Below are positions 48,301-59,629 of a stretch of 64,000 bases of DNA, piece after piece. Each line of letters begins with the position of its first letter. Position 1 is the first letter of the stretch. The translations under genes and the position numbers were made by a program. The DNA is from Ligustrum vulgare (taxonomy: Eukaryota > Streptophyta > Magnoliopsida > Lamiales > Oleaceae). The notes under the pieces were generated by a model that was not told the origin of the DNA, did no database searches, and worked only from the letters and a program-made list of their open reading frames with translations. The stretch is from assembly GCA_963555705.1 (NCBI GenBank), contig OY743182.1, forward strand, positions 53,324,592 through 53,388,591, in the 5' to 3' direction.

Positions 48301-49530
48301 TCCTTCTAGCATGATGCCTTCATTTCCACAGGTGCAGCCATCTCTTCCAAGTCATCCTTTGCCACCGCCACTTTATCAGGTATGCCTTTTATATCGTATG
48401 ACTCAATGCAAATGCTAAAGTAGCTTCAAATTCTTCCCTTTCTGGAGGTATGATAAATTGATAATGACTTCCTAAAATTGTTTACTTCTGTTTGTGGACT
48501 TTGAACCTATTACTTGTATTTGTCTAAACAAATCAAATCTTTCAGCAAAAAGGAACAATTTACATGAAAAGATGCCAAAGCTAACTAGGCTTGAAGCTCT
48601 AGAAATTCTGAAAATTGATGGAACGAACCGAGCAAATTTAGCCAGCCATATAATCTTTATCATCAAGATTACAGAATTCCTAGGAATAGAGGCATTGATA
48701 AAGATCTAAAAATTAGATGTAGAGCATTAGAAAGAAAAAAAAAAGCCATGCTGGCAAGAGAAGGCATCAACTTAATCATCTGCCTCCGTACTTGGAAAAT
48801 ACTTTTATGTAATCAGTTTTATCTTCTTACTGAATCGTTGTTCTGATATAGACTTTGCATCCTACATAGCTTTTCATATCAGTGAAGTGATGGTTGAACT
48901 TGCAAGTTCTCTCAGCATATGAAAAATGAGTACTGATGATTTTGTAGCCTACTTTGCATCTCACCTAAAAGAATTTTGTTTAACTGCCACTGTGAGCTAT
49001 AATTTTCTTATCAATAAAAACATATTTTAAGTTTTGGCATTTATGCGTGCCTACACGATTTTAATGGTGTTCAAAAATGCAAGCTTTTATCCATTCTTGT
49101 TGTGGTCTTCCAGGGTGGAGGTCCGCAATTAGGAATGGAATTCAGTCAAGTTGGAAGCTCAAAGCAAACAGATAGAGGATCCCCATGGATGCCTGGTTTA
49201 CCTGAGAATACATCAGCAACTCATCCTCCAGGTCCATCACTGTTCCCTGGTCAGATAGGTCCTGGCAATCAGCCTCCTCGGCCGCAATCAGTAAGTTATT
49301 GAGCATCTAAGTTCTGAAAAGCAGTGTTTGGAACTCTCTGACGCATAATCTAATCTAAAACTAACGCATAATCTAATCTAAAACTAAACTCTGTGATTGT
49401 GCAGTTGAGTCCTGAGATGGAGAAGGCATTACTTCAGCAAGTTATGAGTCTCACTCCAGAACAGATTAATATGCTTCCTACTGAACAAAGGAATCAAATT
49501 CTTCAGTTGCAGCAAGCACTGCGTCAATGA
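45347..49530 (+). CDS. ESP1: ESP1/CstF64-like mRNA 3'-end processing protein (seven exons)
   Basis: The exons are 45347-45439, 45556-45633, 47508-47546, 47623-48183, 48287-48379, 49114-49290 and 49405-49530 (stop TGA). All introns are GT-AG and every exon length is a multiple of three, giving 388 residues. The N-terminus carries the CstF64 hinge domain (MSKTQLYDIMSQ, RQILIQNPELTRALFQ, QIMLGMVQP). The middle is a long low-complexity Pro/Gln/Ser region. The C-terminus is the CstF64 C-terminal helical domain (MEKALLQQVMSLTPEQINML to the end). There is no RNA-recognition motif, as in plant ESP1 (Enhanced Silencing Phenotype 1) and unlike CstF64 itself. It should act in the nucleus, binding CstF77/symplekin-type partners in cleavage and polyadenylation. 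ATG chosen because it opens exon 1 and matches the family start. No defect was seen. Confidence 0.93.
46735..47225. repeat. Probable small transposon in intron 2 of the ESP1-like gene
   Basis: Intron 2 is 1.87 kb, far longer than the other introns. It holds a block with CCGG-rich words at each end (GGACCGGGAACCGGGG near 46780, GGGTCGAACCGGTTTCCGG near 47207) around an AT-rich core with a 20-plus T run. This layout resembles the GC-ended small hATs in this window, but I could not find a clean duplication. Confidence 0.4.
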
Positions 49531-50454
49531 TAAATTATAGCTGCTAGCTATTCATGTAGCCAGATATCATGCTTCTCCAGTTGTCATGGAAGAGAGTCGC
49601 TTTACATAACTTTTAATGTTATTTTCCATTTTTTATTTTTGACTTGTTCAAGCTTTTTTTTAGGTCCTAGTTATGTTGGTCAATTTTTACTGCTTGCTCC
49701 TTTGTGTTGCGGTGATTCTTAACTGATCCATGCTTTCCATTCCGATTTAAATTTTAAATTAATTCGAGGAGTTTATTTTTACACTAGGCAAGTTTTGTTA
49801 GGTAATCTACGATTCTGCGCTTATAGTAACCTAAATGCATTGATACAAATTGTTTTTATCCCCTTTTAAGAGGAAGGAAATTCATCAAATTCTTCAAAAC
49901 TAGATAACTCAGAATCTCCATCATCTTCCCAATTGTCCATCTTCACTGCCACCACTGCTTCATTTTATGCATACGAAATTGAATATCATTCAGTTTTTAC
50001 TCTTGGCAAGTTATGTTAGGTAATCTACGAAGTATAATGAGGAATGAGTGTACAAACTGCATGTTTGTCAAAGCTTAAAAAATTTTAAGCTGGTCAAACA
50101 TACTTATTTATCCACGTGTACTACCCACATATTCCTCGGAATCCCTTGCTTATACACTTAAAAGCATGACAAAGCAAACACAAAATGTACTCTCTTCTTT
50201 TTAATTGTAAGTTCTTGTGTCCATCCTCAGAAATGTCTCGATTAATTAAATAAAAAGTTTCCAAAGTAAAATCACGCAGAAACATGGTAACTCACGGTTT
50301 GATTCTGAAGCAAAATTGATATTGACTAAGAAGCATGAATTCGGATACGCAGCTTGAATATAACATGATATGGGTACGTAATACAACGTTCTTTTTTTAA
50401 GATTAGGGTATCTATATATCTATATATATATAACTTCTTACGGCAAACTGGAAA
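49531..50454. other. 3' UTR of the ESP1-like gene and intergenic DNA
   Basis: The 3' UTR follows the stop. No unambiguous poly(A) signal is seen in the first 200 bases. A 26-bp direct repeat (49787-49812 and 50005-50030, one mismatch) encloses 192 bases. The (TA)-rich run near 50415-50435 precedes the copia remnant. Confidence 0.5.
49787..50030. repeat. 26-bp direct repeat enclosing an acidic short frame
   Basis: The words GGCAAGTTTTGTTAGGTAAT... and GGCAAGTTATGTTAGGTAAT... match over 26 bases with one change. Between them, on the minus strand, 49940-49866 encodes a 24-residue acidic peptide beginning MDNWEDDGDSEL. It could be a gene fragment copied into a repair site. I do not recognise it. 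Confidence 0.4.
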
Positions 50455-53400
50455 ATGAATGGATTATTGATTCAGGTACTTCTTTTCATATGACATCTAG
50501 GAGAGATTTGTTTTATAATTTTGTGTCATAAGACCGAGGGTCTATGACCATGGGAAATTTAAACCAATAATATAACTGGCATGGGTGAAATTACTTTGAA
50601 ATTTGATAATGGTTGTATGCATAATTTGAAAAATGTCAGATATGTTCCTGAAATAAAAAGAAACTCGTTGTCTGTTAGTATGCTTGATGATGAAAGTTTT
50701 TCACAATCTACTCATAATTGTGTTATGAAAATTATTAAAGGTTCTCTTGTGAATTTCAAAAGTGTGAAAATAAATGGTGTCCATGTTGTGAACGCTACTG
50801 TTTAAATGATCAACCTATTGTGTAGCGACCGAGAAATTTCTGAATTTATAATAAATAAATATTTTATTTGCTAAAAACCGTGTCGCTATAATTTAACCCA
50901 TTATTTAAAGTTCACGTTATAAAATTTTGAGCCGAAAATAATAAATTTTCATCCAACTTGATTTTACGTCAAAAAAAAAAAAAAAATCAAAATCTATTTT
51001 TAAAACCCAATTTCATTTTTTATTCAAATTAAAATTTTCAGATAATCTTATTTCAAATTGGAGTTTATCATTCTATCAAAAACTTCAAATTCGCCATTTT
51101 ATCTTGACAATCATGATCATCATCCTATCAAATATTCACTTAACCAAGTCAATCTATCTACAGTTACAATTCGAAACCAAACCGAAGACTATCTGCCTAG
51201 CTATTTTAATTCCTATTCCGCGATCATATTTCCTTACGACACAACCTCTGAATTCAATTCAGGTATGACCATTGATGAATTTCTGTTTCATCATTATCAC
51301 CACCGTGACCAGCCTCCGCCGAGGCAACCCAACGCTGCCTGCAACTATCATCCACCGCCAAACGCTATCACGATCTGCAACACTCACCTTCGTTACCCAG
51401 CTTCTCAGCATGCGGCACTACCAATCACGAACCCCTAGAATCCAAGCCAATCTGCAAACCACAGAACGGCCAAAATTGCAACCCAAATCAAAACCAAGCA
51501 TCAATTTCCCAAACCGCGAGCCACCCCTCACCGTGACCGCCTCGACTGCCACCACAGAAACTCAAATTAAAAGCCTAAAAATATAACAATTTACATACCT
51601 CAACCACAAGTTTTCGCAGGAGAAACCCGCGAGCTCCGCCACGGTTGCCATGAAAAACCGCACCCAAACTCAACCCAAAACTCCATTTTTCTTGCTCACC
51701 CAGATTCCCCCACTGCCGCTGCTCTATGCCGGCGATATTAACGCCGGCATTGCAGTAGGAGATCGGTCGTGGAGGAGGGTGTCTGCCCTCCCATCACTCT
51801 TCTTCTCTCTCTCTCCGTCGTAACGCATAGAGAGAGAAAGGAGAGTGTATGTATATATATATATTTTATATATAACCTTGTTTTTCGAAATTTGCTCTTA
51901 GGTCCTCAGATTCTTCGTTTTAATTGTTTCAGTCCCTAAACATGTTTTAAATGTATATAGTTCAGCCTTAAGTTCCAAAATCTTTATTCCAGTCCCTAAT
52001 TATTTTAAGCAGCGTTTTTCATGAGTCCTTTAATTTTCGAAAACTTCATTTTAGTCTTTAGATTTTAAAATTATTCATTTTAAATCCAAACTATAGATTT
52101 ATTTCAAAACTTTAAATTTCAAGAAACTAATTTAAATTTTATTTTATTTTGGCTAGACGAGACGTACGGAGATCTAGAGAATTGAAATATATTTTCCCGC
52201 TCAACCACACTCGTAGAGAATTGAGGTAGACTTGCCCCCATTAATTTGTTTATATTTTAATTGCACGTTATATGCTTCATGTGACTTATGTGCATTATTT
52301 GCATAAGATGAGACGATAATTTATATATCTTATGAAATATTTGTGTTATGAGAATGCCATAACTTATATGCATTTTAAATGCATGAGACGAGACGAGATT
52401 ATGATTTTGTTATGTTTTGACATAACTTATGTGCATTTATTGCATGAGACGAGACTACCCACACCCTATGTTACGAAAGCCTAATATTATGAAGAAGTTG
52501 TCACTATATGATTGCATGTTTATGTGTTCAATTTTTATGTAAATTTATTAATCAGCGATGAGTCTACTGAGTATTTCAATGAAATTCTCACCCATTTTTA
52601 ACAATAATTGCAGATATTGGAGATGGAGGCGAATGATCGGTAGACAGTGGCATTAATATTTGAATAATTAGATTTCACTATTGTTTCAGTTGAATAATCA
52701 CATTTTGAGAAATGTTGAGATTTTGAACAATTATATTTTATTTGAAATGTCTTAGCAAATATTATTTCATCAAATTGGAGAATATTTGAAATTTATCAAT
52801 TTTTGAATTTATTTAAATAAATCTTGCCAATTAGAAATGTTATTTTATTCCGCATAATATTATTTCAAAAAATTAGACGAGACGATGACGTGACGAGTCG
52901 GGTGATTAGAACCTGGGGCGTCACATGTTGCATGTAATGCTGTTTGTAATACTGATGACACTTTGAAATGGCATAAAAGGTTGGCGTGTGTCAGTTCTAA
53001 AGGCCTTAAAATTTTAAGTATAAAAAAGGATTTTTGGAAAAGATTACGTGTCTGACATTCCCTTTTGTGAAACTTGTACTTTAGAAAAACATCATAAGCT
53101 ACATTTTAATATATATAGGTACTCACATATCTAAGAATGTACTAGAATACATACATTCAGACATGTGGTGACCTATTCCTACAATGGGGGGGGGGGGCAG
53201 CTGATATTTCTTATTAATCATTGATGACTTTTCCAGAAAAGTTTGGATTTATTTGTTAAATTAAAAGTCTGAAACTTTTGAAAAATTTAAAACATGGAAG
53301 CTTCAAGTTGAAAATCAATCTGGAAAGAAAGTTAAGGCCTTAAGACAATGGTCTGGAATTTTGTAATTCTAAGTTTGATAAATTCCGTGATAACTGTGGC

Positions 53401-55680
53401 ATTTGAAAACATAAAACTACTCCTTATAGATCACAACAAAATGGAGTGGATGAAATGATGAATATAACTCTTTTAGATAAGGTTAGATGCATGATGGTTG
53501 ACTCTAGTCTTCCTAAAAGTTTCTGGGGGTGAAGTTGTAATGATTGCATGTTATATTGTTAACTTGACTCTCTTTGTGTCTCTAAATGACAAAACACCTG
53601 CTGAAATGTGAAGTGATCATTCTGTTGACTATTCTCATTTAAAAGTTTTTGATTGTGCTGATTATTCTCATCAAAATGTAGATAAGTTATAACCTAAGAC
53701 TCAAAAATGTGTTTTTCTAAGATATCCCCTACGAGTTAAAGTGTACAGACTGTGGGTTAGAGATTTAAGTAGAGTTAACGTCATTATACGTAGAGATACG
53801 ACTTTTAATGAGAATGAGATGCTTTACCTGGAAGAAAAAGAGCTTGCAGAGCTACCTAGAGCTAAAAATGATAATGTTTTGCCCATTTCTAACTTAAGCT
53901 TTCCTACCATTACTAAAACTGTTAAGGTGGAGCCAAATAATATTGAACCTGAAACTGTTGAACCTGAACAACAACTTTCTCAAATTGATACTTAGGAAAC
54001 TAACTTAAGGACTGAACCTAAAATAGGTGAAAATGATTTGAGAAATTATCATTTGGCTAGACACAGCGTTATAAATAATATTAGGGAACCTTTGAGGTTT
54101 AGGTATACTGCTAATGTTACATTTGCATTCCTTAACTTTCAAGACCTTTGTGATTCTGAACATAAGACTTATGAGGAAGCTGTGTCTAGTAAATACTCTT
54201 AGGAATGGATTAAGGCTATGAGTGAAGAAATGAAATCCTTAAATGACGACAACACCTGGAACTTAGTTCCCGGACCTAGAGGAAAGTCTACAGTTGACTG
54301 TAAATAGATTTATAAAATAAAAGAAGGTGGGACTGAAGCTGAACCTATTAGGTTTAAGGCTAGGTTGGTTGCTAATGGGTTTACACAAACAGAAGATGTA
54401 GATTACAATGAAATTTTCTCTCCTTTAGTTAAATATACTTCTATTCGAGTTATGTTAGCTCTAGTTACTCATTTTAACTGGAAATTAGAACAGTTAGATG
54501 TCAAAGTTGCTTTCTTGCATAGAAAATCAGATGAGAAAATTTATATAAACCAACATTTAAGTTTTGTTGATAAAGATAAATCTGAATATGCCCGTCTTCT
54601 AAAAAAGTCTTTGTATGGTCTAAGCAATCCCCCTAGAAAAGTCGTATAAAAGTTTTGATACTTTTGTGTTGTCTTTGAAATTTAAAAGGAGTGAATATGA
54701 TCACTTCCTATATTTTAAACTATAATCTGAGAATGATGAAAGTGTGTTTTTATTGCTTTATGTGGATGATATGTTGTTAATTAGTCCCTGCATAAATCAG
54801 ATTAAACTTGCTAAATCTGCATTATTTTCTGAGTTTGATATAAAAGATTTGGGAAATGCCAAAAGAATTTTAGGCATGGAAATTATTAGGGACAGACCTA
54901 AACATATGCTTAAGTTAATTCAAACCTCTTATGTTTTGAAAATTGTGAATAAGTTTGGTATGTAGTCTGCCAAAACTTGTAGTGTCCCGTTAGCTAATTA
55001 TTTTATGTTAACTAAAGATGATTGTCCCAAATCTGAACATGAGTTTGAATGTATGAAAAATGTGCCTTATTTTAATACTGTTGGTTCTGTCATGCACACA
55101 ATGATCTGCACTAGACTTGACACTGCACATTCCATCAGTATGTTAAGTAGATATATGTCTAATCCTGGCCTTAACCATTAGGAAGCATTAAAATGACTTA
55201 TCAGATACTTAAAAGGGTCTGTAGACTTAGGTTTGACATAAAGGAGAAGTTCTGAAAGCATAAAATTAAAAGATTATGTTGATGTTGATTATGCTAGTGA
55301 TAGGGATAATAGAAAATCTGGTACTTCCTATGTTTTTACTATCTGTGATGCTTGTGTTAGCTTGAAGTCACAACTTCAACACATTGTTGCACTATCGACT
55401 ACTGAATCTAAATACATAGCCATTACTGAAGTTGTTAAAGAATTACTTTGGTTAAAAGGTTTACTTAGTGAATTAGGATTTCCATGTGATTCTTCTGTGC
55501 TATATTTTGATTATCAATATGCCATTTATTTGTGTAAAAATCATGTTTTCATGAAAGAACAAAGCACATTGATGTGAAATTGCATTTTATTAGAGATGTT
55601 ATCTCTAATGGTCTTATTACTATTGAAAAGATATCATCCAAGTTTAACCCTACAAATATGGGTACTAAAATACTGTTGTG
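50455..55680 (+). pseudogene. copia pol polyprotein remnant (protease, integrase, RT, RNase H)
   Basis: The pieces in order are: the protease active site IIDSGTSFHMTS (50461 on), a segment to 50805, and then, after the solo LTR, the pre-integrase zinc-binding segment WHKRLACVSSKGLKIL. Integrase fragments follow to 53690 (LKVFDCADY, PKTQKCVFLRYP). RT follows with WNLVPGPRGK, FKARLVANGFTQTEDVDYNE, KLEQLDVKVAFLH and the catalytic YVDDML near 54757. RNase H ends with KSGTSYVFT and ALSTTESKYIAITE. This resembles Tnt1/TORK-type copia. It is crowded with stops (for example near 53530, 54200, 54306 and 54646) and shifts, so it is an old, dead copy. Confidence 0.88.
50821..52925 (+). mobile_element. 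Solo LTR of a chromovirus related to element C (2105 bp)
   Basis: The ends are TGTAGCGACCGAG and GGGGCGTCACA. The 5-bp copies TATTG (50816-50820) and TGTTG (52926-52930) differ at one base. It shares landmarks with element C's LTR (GGCTAGACGAG-CGTACGGAGAT, GATGAGTCTACTGAGTATTTC, CCACACCCTATG) but is a diverged subfamily. No interior remains, so it was left by recombination between two LTRs. Confidence 0.92.
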
Positions 55681-55846
55681 AGCAAGTTTGAAAATGTTTT
55701 GAGTCTTTTAAACATTGACAAAGGGTAAGTTTAAAACTCTGATTATTTTCTTTACATTTAACTTGTACAGTCTTTTTCTTTAACTTTGTTAATTTTTGTT
55801 TCACGAGTACTATGTATTGATGCCATGCTTGTATCAAGGTGGAGAT

Positions 55847-56319
55847 TGTGGAAATTGTGATACAAGGCCTTCACTTATTAAAGCGTGTTTCTTGATAATG
55901 ATCATTTATCTTTACAAATGTGTGATACTTGGTTGCTTCAATTTGAGCCTTTTGATCCACGGAATTGATCTTGCTCGTTGATGTGGACATATATATTCTT
56001 GGCGCAGTCTGGCTTCTAGAGCTTCGATTTGAAATCCTACTCTCTCTCTTTTACTCTCGCCTCTGTCTCTTCAACTTTCTGTTGATCTGGTTCTTTGATC
56101 ATACATTTTCTTATTGAAATCTTCAATAAATATTTGATTTACTGATTTTTGAGTGATTAGTTCTTGTGAGGAGTTGGTGTAGTCAGTTATCCGTGTGATC
56201 TTTGTTCAAATGAGGTTTTCTGTTTAGGGTTCTTGAGCAATTTTTCAGACCCATTTGTAAAATGTTATTATATTGCAATTCTTTGTGAATCTTTAATAAA
56301 TTCGAAGCCACAATCCACA
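55847..56319 (+). repeat. 3' LTR of the copia element (473 bp)
   Basis: Inverted ends TGTGGAAATTGTG and CACAATCCACA, with an AATAAAT-type poly(A) signal near 56126 and a polypurine tract immediately before. Its partner is absent from the window. Confidence 0.75.
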
Positions 56320-56589
56320 TATGTGGAGCTGCAATGAGACGTAGCCAAATGTTGGGGGGGAACTCGGGCCTTCGGGCACAAAAATCTGGTGTTCTGCAAC
56401 GTTTTGTTGTTCTTACTTTCTCCTGCGCTCATTATTTAGGTTATTTGCAAACCCTTGTTATTGTAATAGAATGAATTACAAAGTTTAATTCTAACTTATG
56501 TAGTACTATTTTGATAGTAACAACATCCACAATATTCACAAAATCCAAAGAACTAGATTTATACTAAAAGCAACAATCTTGTCGAAAAA
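56320..56589. other. Intergenic DNA
   Basis: No gene. It contains a 9-G run near 56356 and AT-rich DNA leading into the CRM-domain pseudogene. The host sequence into which the copia element jumped begins here. Confidence 0.45.
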
Positions 56590-56927
56590 TCATAAAGTTT
56601 CCAACATTCAGAAAGTACAAACCTCAACTATCTCATGGGCAGTCTTCATATCATGGGCTAGCAACTTGTGAAACTTCAACCTCACCAGCTCAAACAGTCA
56701 CACTTCCTCCACTTATCAATCCTCTCCCTTAAAGTCATCCCCATCCTCCTCGGTTTCCTCAACTCCTCGTCTTCTATTATTAAATTTGCTAATGTGGGGG
56801 TCCTCATTAACCTTTTTTTTAACTCCTCCTTTCTCATCCTTCACTTCCTCTTCATTCACCACTCTCCCATGGAAACAATGCATCATCCTCATTATCTTCA
56901 TTTTCAAGCAAAACTGTATCAGCCCTC

Positions 56928-57590
56928 TGTTGGAAATTAAACGCAGATTCTCTCTTCTTTAACCCACAGAAACTTTTTTAATGTTCAAGATGTAATTGAG
57001 CAAACAAGAAAAATAAGAACAACGCAAAATTTTGGATCGCTAAAGCCTTTCACTATATAATTTATCACTCATCAACCCAATCTCACAGACTTCAGAGAAA
57101 ATATTAATAATGAACTTTTATCTAATACAAGTTTCTACCCTTTGATTAACCCACAAAAAGGTTTCAAGAAATTACAAAGATAGAGCTCTCAATTTTCTCT
57201 CTATCCACTCACAAATAAGTCACATCTAATTCACAATTAATTAGCTCCTCAACACACATATTTATAGATAAACATAACCCCGAAATACGTGTAGAATTCG
57301 TGTCCCAAAAGATTTCCTTCTTTGAGTAGAATATCAAACATATATGAAAAGAAATTAGCCAAATCCCGCGCCTAGTTACTACCAAGCAATCACTTGGTAT
57401 TCATGAATAAACTATTGCTTATCAAAACACTACCCGCGCGATCGCACATCTATAATGGTGCGATCGCTTGGGTCTTCAAGAAAATCGGTGCATCTTTGAT
57501 TATTTCATTTCTTTTCCTTCCCTTGCCCTAAGGCCAACAAGCCTACTCCACCATGACTCAAAAACCCATAATTTGGGTCGATATCCAACA
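56928..57590 (-). mobile_element. Solo LTR (copia-type ends) inside the CFM3-like pseudogene
   Basis: On the minus strand it runs TGTTGGATATCGACC to AATTTCCAACA, 663 bp, and it splits the pseudogene between the KRD-stop-V and RADTV segments. The flanking 5-bp copies (CCCTC and GCTTC on the plus strand) match at only three positions, so it is old. A TATA-like word (CTATAAATATG, near 57265) supports minus orientation. It contains two GCGATCGC words in a hairpin (57437-57470). Confidence 0.7.
57437..57470. repeat. GCGATCGC hairpin in the solo LTR
   Basis: GCGATCGCAC and GTGCGATCGC are exact inverted copies around a 10-base loop. The same 8-bp word is clustered in element A, a different element type. 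Confidence 0.75.
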
Positions 57591-58074
57591 GCTTCACTCA
57601 ATCTCTCTTCAACAAATCCCCCAATTTTTCTTCCCCATCAAACAACCTCTGCTAATCATCAAAAACAAAATTCAAACTTGAGTTTTACTTTTTCTTCTTC
57701 ATCATCATCATCATAATCTGACCTAACTGAAGATTATGCAACCGAAGTACAATTTGTTCAATGGCTGTTGTTCTAACATGGGTTGTATCCGAGTTCGGGT
57801 CAAGTTTCTTAGAATCCTGTTTAAGAGGAGGGGGGGTTGGGGCTGGAGGAGGTGGGAAAGGCCATTTATTAAGCCAGGTAGAAGAATGGGAGTTATAGGG
57901 GTCTTGGGAAGACCTTTTTGTAACTTTTGTAGATGGAGTGGAGTGGAGCGGAACGAAAGGAAGAAGCAAAGGGTTTAAAGAGGAAATGAGAAAATGGGTT
58001 TTTCTTTTCCGATAAGAGATAGGGAGTGTGGATAAGAAGCGTGGAAGCAGTGGAAGTTCTGTTGATTTCGCCAT

Positions 58075-58255
58075 CGAAGGGCCATTTAGTAGGTTGTGAT
58101 GATAGTTAATCTAGTTGAAATGATAAAATGAGGTGTCATGAATAATGAAAGAATTTGGCTATTACTTGTAAAGAAGGAGTTGCAAAATATTATAGGCAGA
58201 CGAGAGTTAATTGTCCCGATGATTACTGAACTTATATCTATGTATTCGATCGATC
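58075..58255. other. Short unassigned spacer and end of a degenerate repeat
   Basis: AT-rich. Its last part (GATTACTGAACTTATATC, GATCGATCACTGA) matches the repeat that continues at 59989-60170, showing that the foldback element at 58261 landed inside that repeat. Confidence 0.55.
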
Positions 58256-58473
58256 ACTGATGTAATGACCCGGATTCCTCGCTGGGGCCTTCTCCGTGTT
58301 GTACTCATGGTCTTTCCACTCCCCCTGGTCGTCCTGATCTTCAAGGACTGCCAGCCTCGTTTCCGGGAAGTGGATTTTTGTCTTTCATGAGTTTTAAACC
58401 TTGTACCTAGGATTAAGTACAAAGATTCTTGGAAACCCACTACCATTAGACCAATTGGTCTAATGGTAGTGGG

Positions 58474-59181
58474 TAGAGGTGTCAATCCGGGTGGTTCGGG
58501 CCGGGTCGGCCCGCTTGAAAAAAAACCCACCTCTGTGGGTTACGAGCCGGTTACGGGTCAGCCTACAAATTTTGAACTACAACCCAGGCCCGCCCGCTAG
58601 CCCATGCGGGTCGCAGTTCATTCTGATTTGACTCGTATGAATAAAAATATAGATTTTTTCATATTTATAGCAAATTTTTTGTCAAGTTTCTAAATACAAA
58701 ATGATTAAAATGATAAATTCATATTTATACCATAAAATATTTACATAGAATTTAAAATTATATTTTATGTTATATGAATTATTTCTAAATTTGCAAATTT
58801 AAATAAAACATAAACAAATAACAATTAAATGCTAAATGTATTTATAATTACTATTATCAAAGAACATTACGTTTTTTAGCTATTAGGGAGAAAAAAAATA
58901 AGATTTTGGTTTAAAAGTTGTGTTAGAGTTTGTAAAAGAAGAGAGATTTTCAATGTTATTATATTTAATAAAAACAGTTTATTTATTTATTTACTTTTTT
59001 TTTTTACGGCCAGCGGGTTAACCGCGGCCCCCCAAGGTTTAGCCCGCAAAACCCGCGGTTTACAACTTCTTGACCCGTGAGGCGTGAACCGCCCGCACGG
59101 GTCATGAGTTGACCCGCAGTCCCGGGTCGATCCGGGCCAGTTTTCATGGGTCTGATCGGCCCGTCCGTCTTGACACATCTA
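58474..59181. mobile_element. Non-autonomous hAT, 708 bp, inside the foldback element
   Basis: The ends are TAGAGGTGTCAAT and, in complement, TAGATGTGTCAAG. The 8-bp copy GTAGTGGG lies at 58466-58473 and 59182-59189. Sub-terminal GGGCC/CCGGG-type words lie in opposite orientation around an AT-rich core. No transposase. Confidence 0.92.
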
Positions 59182-59629
59182 GTAGTGGGTTTCCAAGAAT
59201 TGGTCTAATGGTAGTGGGTTTTCAAGAATCTTTGTACTTAACCCCTAGATACAAGGTTTGAAACCCATGAAAAGTAAAAATCCACTTCTTGGAAACGAGG
59301 CGGCAGCCCTTGAGGACCAGGACGACCAGGGGGAGTTAAAAGACCATGAGTACGACACGGAGAAGGCCCCAGCGAGGGAGCTGGGTAATTAAAAAAAAGG
59401 CGCCTTTTTTTGTAACGATCTGGTTCCCTCTTTTTTTTGTAACGACCCAGCTCTCTCGCTGGGGCCTTCTTCGAGTCGTACTCATGGTCTTTCCACTCCC
59501 CCTGGCTCTCTCGCTAGGGCCTTCTCCAGAAGTGGATTTTTGCCTTCCGCAGGATTCAGAGAAGGCCCCAGCAAGGGAGTAGGGTCGTTACAAAAAAGGC
59601 GCATTTTTTTGTAGCCTACCCTGTCCTCA

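Larger units (their letters stand above)
50455..56319 (+). mobile_element. Decayed Ty1/copia retrotransposon, 5' truncated
   Basis: The order protease, integrase, RT, RNase H is that of Ty1/copia. A polypurine tract (AAGGTGGAGAT, 55836-55846) and a 473-bp 3' LTR (55847-56319, TGTGGAAATTGTG to CACAATCCACA) end it. Gag, the primer-binding site and the 5' LTR are missing. It is interrupted by the solo LTR at 50821-52925. Confidence 0.85.
56590..58074 (-). pseudogene. CFM3-like CRM-domain splicing factor, N-terminal pseudogene
   Basis: The frame starts at ATG 58074 with a chloroplast-transit-like, Ser/Leu/Arg-rich N-terminus (MAKSTELPLLPRFLSTLP). It has STWLNKWPF and AIEQIVLRLHNLQLG, both recognisable from plant CFM3-type CRM proteins. 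After a frameshift near 57718 come an Asp/Glu run and EEKLGDLLKRD, then a stop. Beyond the solo LTR it resumes with RADTVLLENEDNEDDALFPW, IIEDEELRKPRRMGMTLRER and, near 56690-56610, ELVRLKFHKLLAHDMKTAHE, part of the CRM domain. In the family, these proteins bind chloroplast or mitochondrial group II introns. Frameshifts, stops and the nested LTR make it dead; it looks intronless over this stretch. Confidence 0.82.

Noticed and set aside
53189..53199. 11-base G run as a G-quadruplex or biological signal
   Set aside because: It lies in a decayed copia integrase and is a simple homopolymer run that could also be an assembly artefact.
57468..57716. Plus-strand 82-aa frame
   Set aside because: It overlaps the minus-strand CFM3-like pseudogene and the solo LTR, where the homology lies on the other strand.
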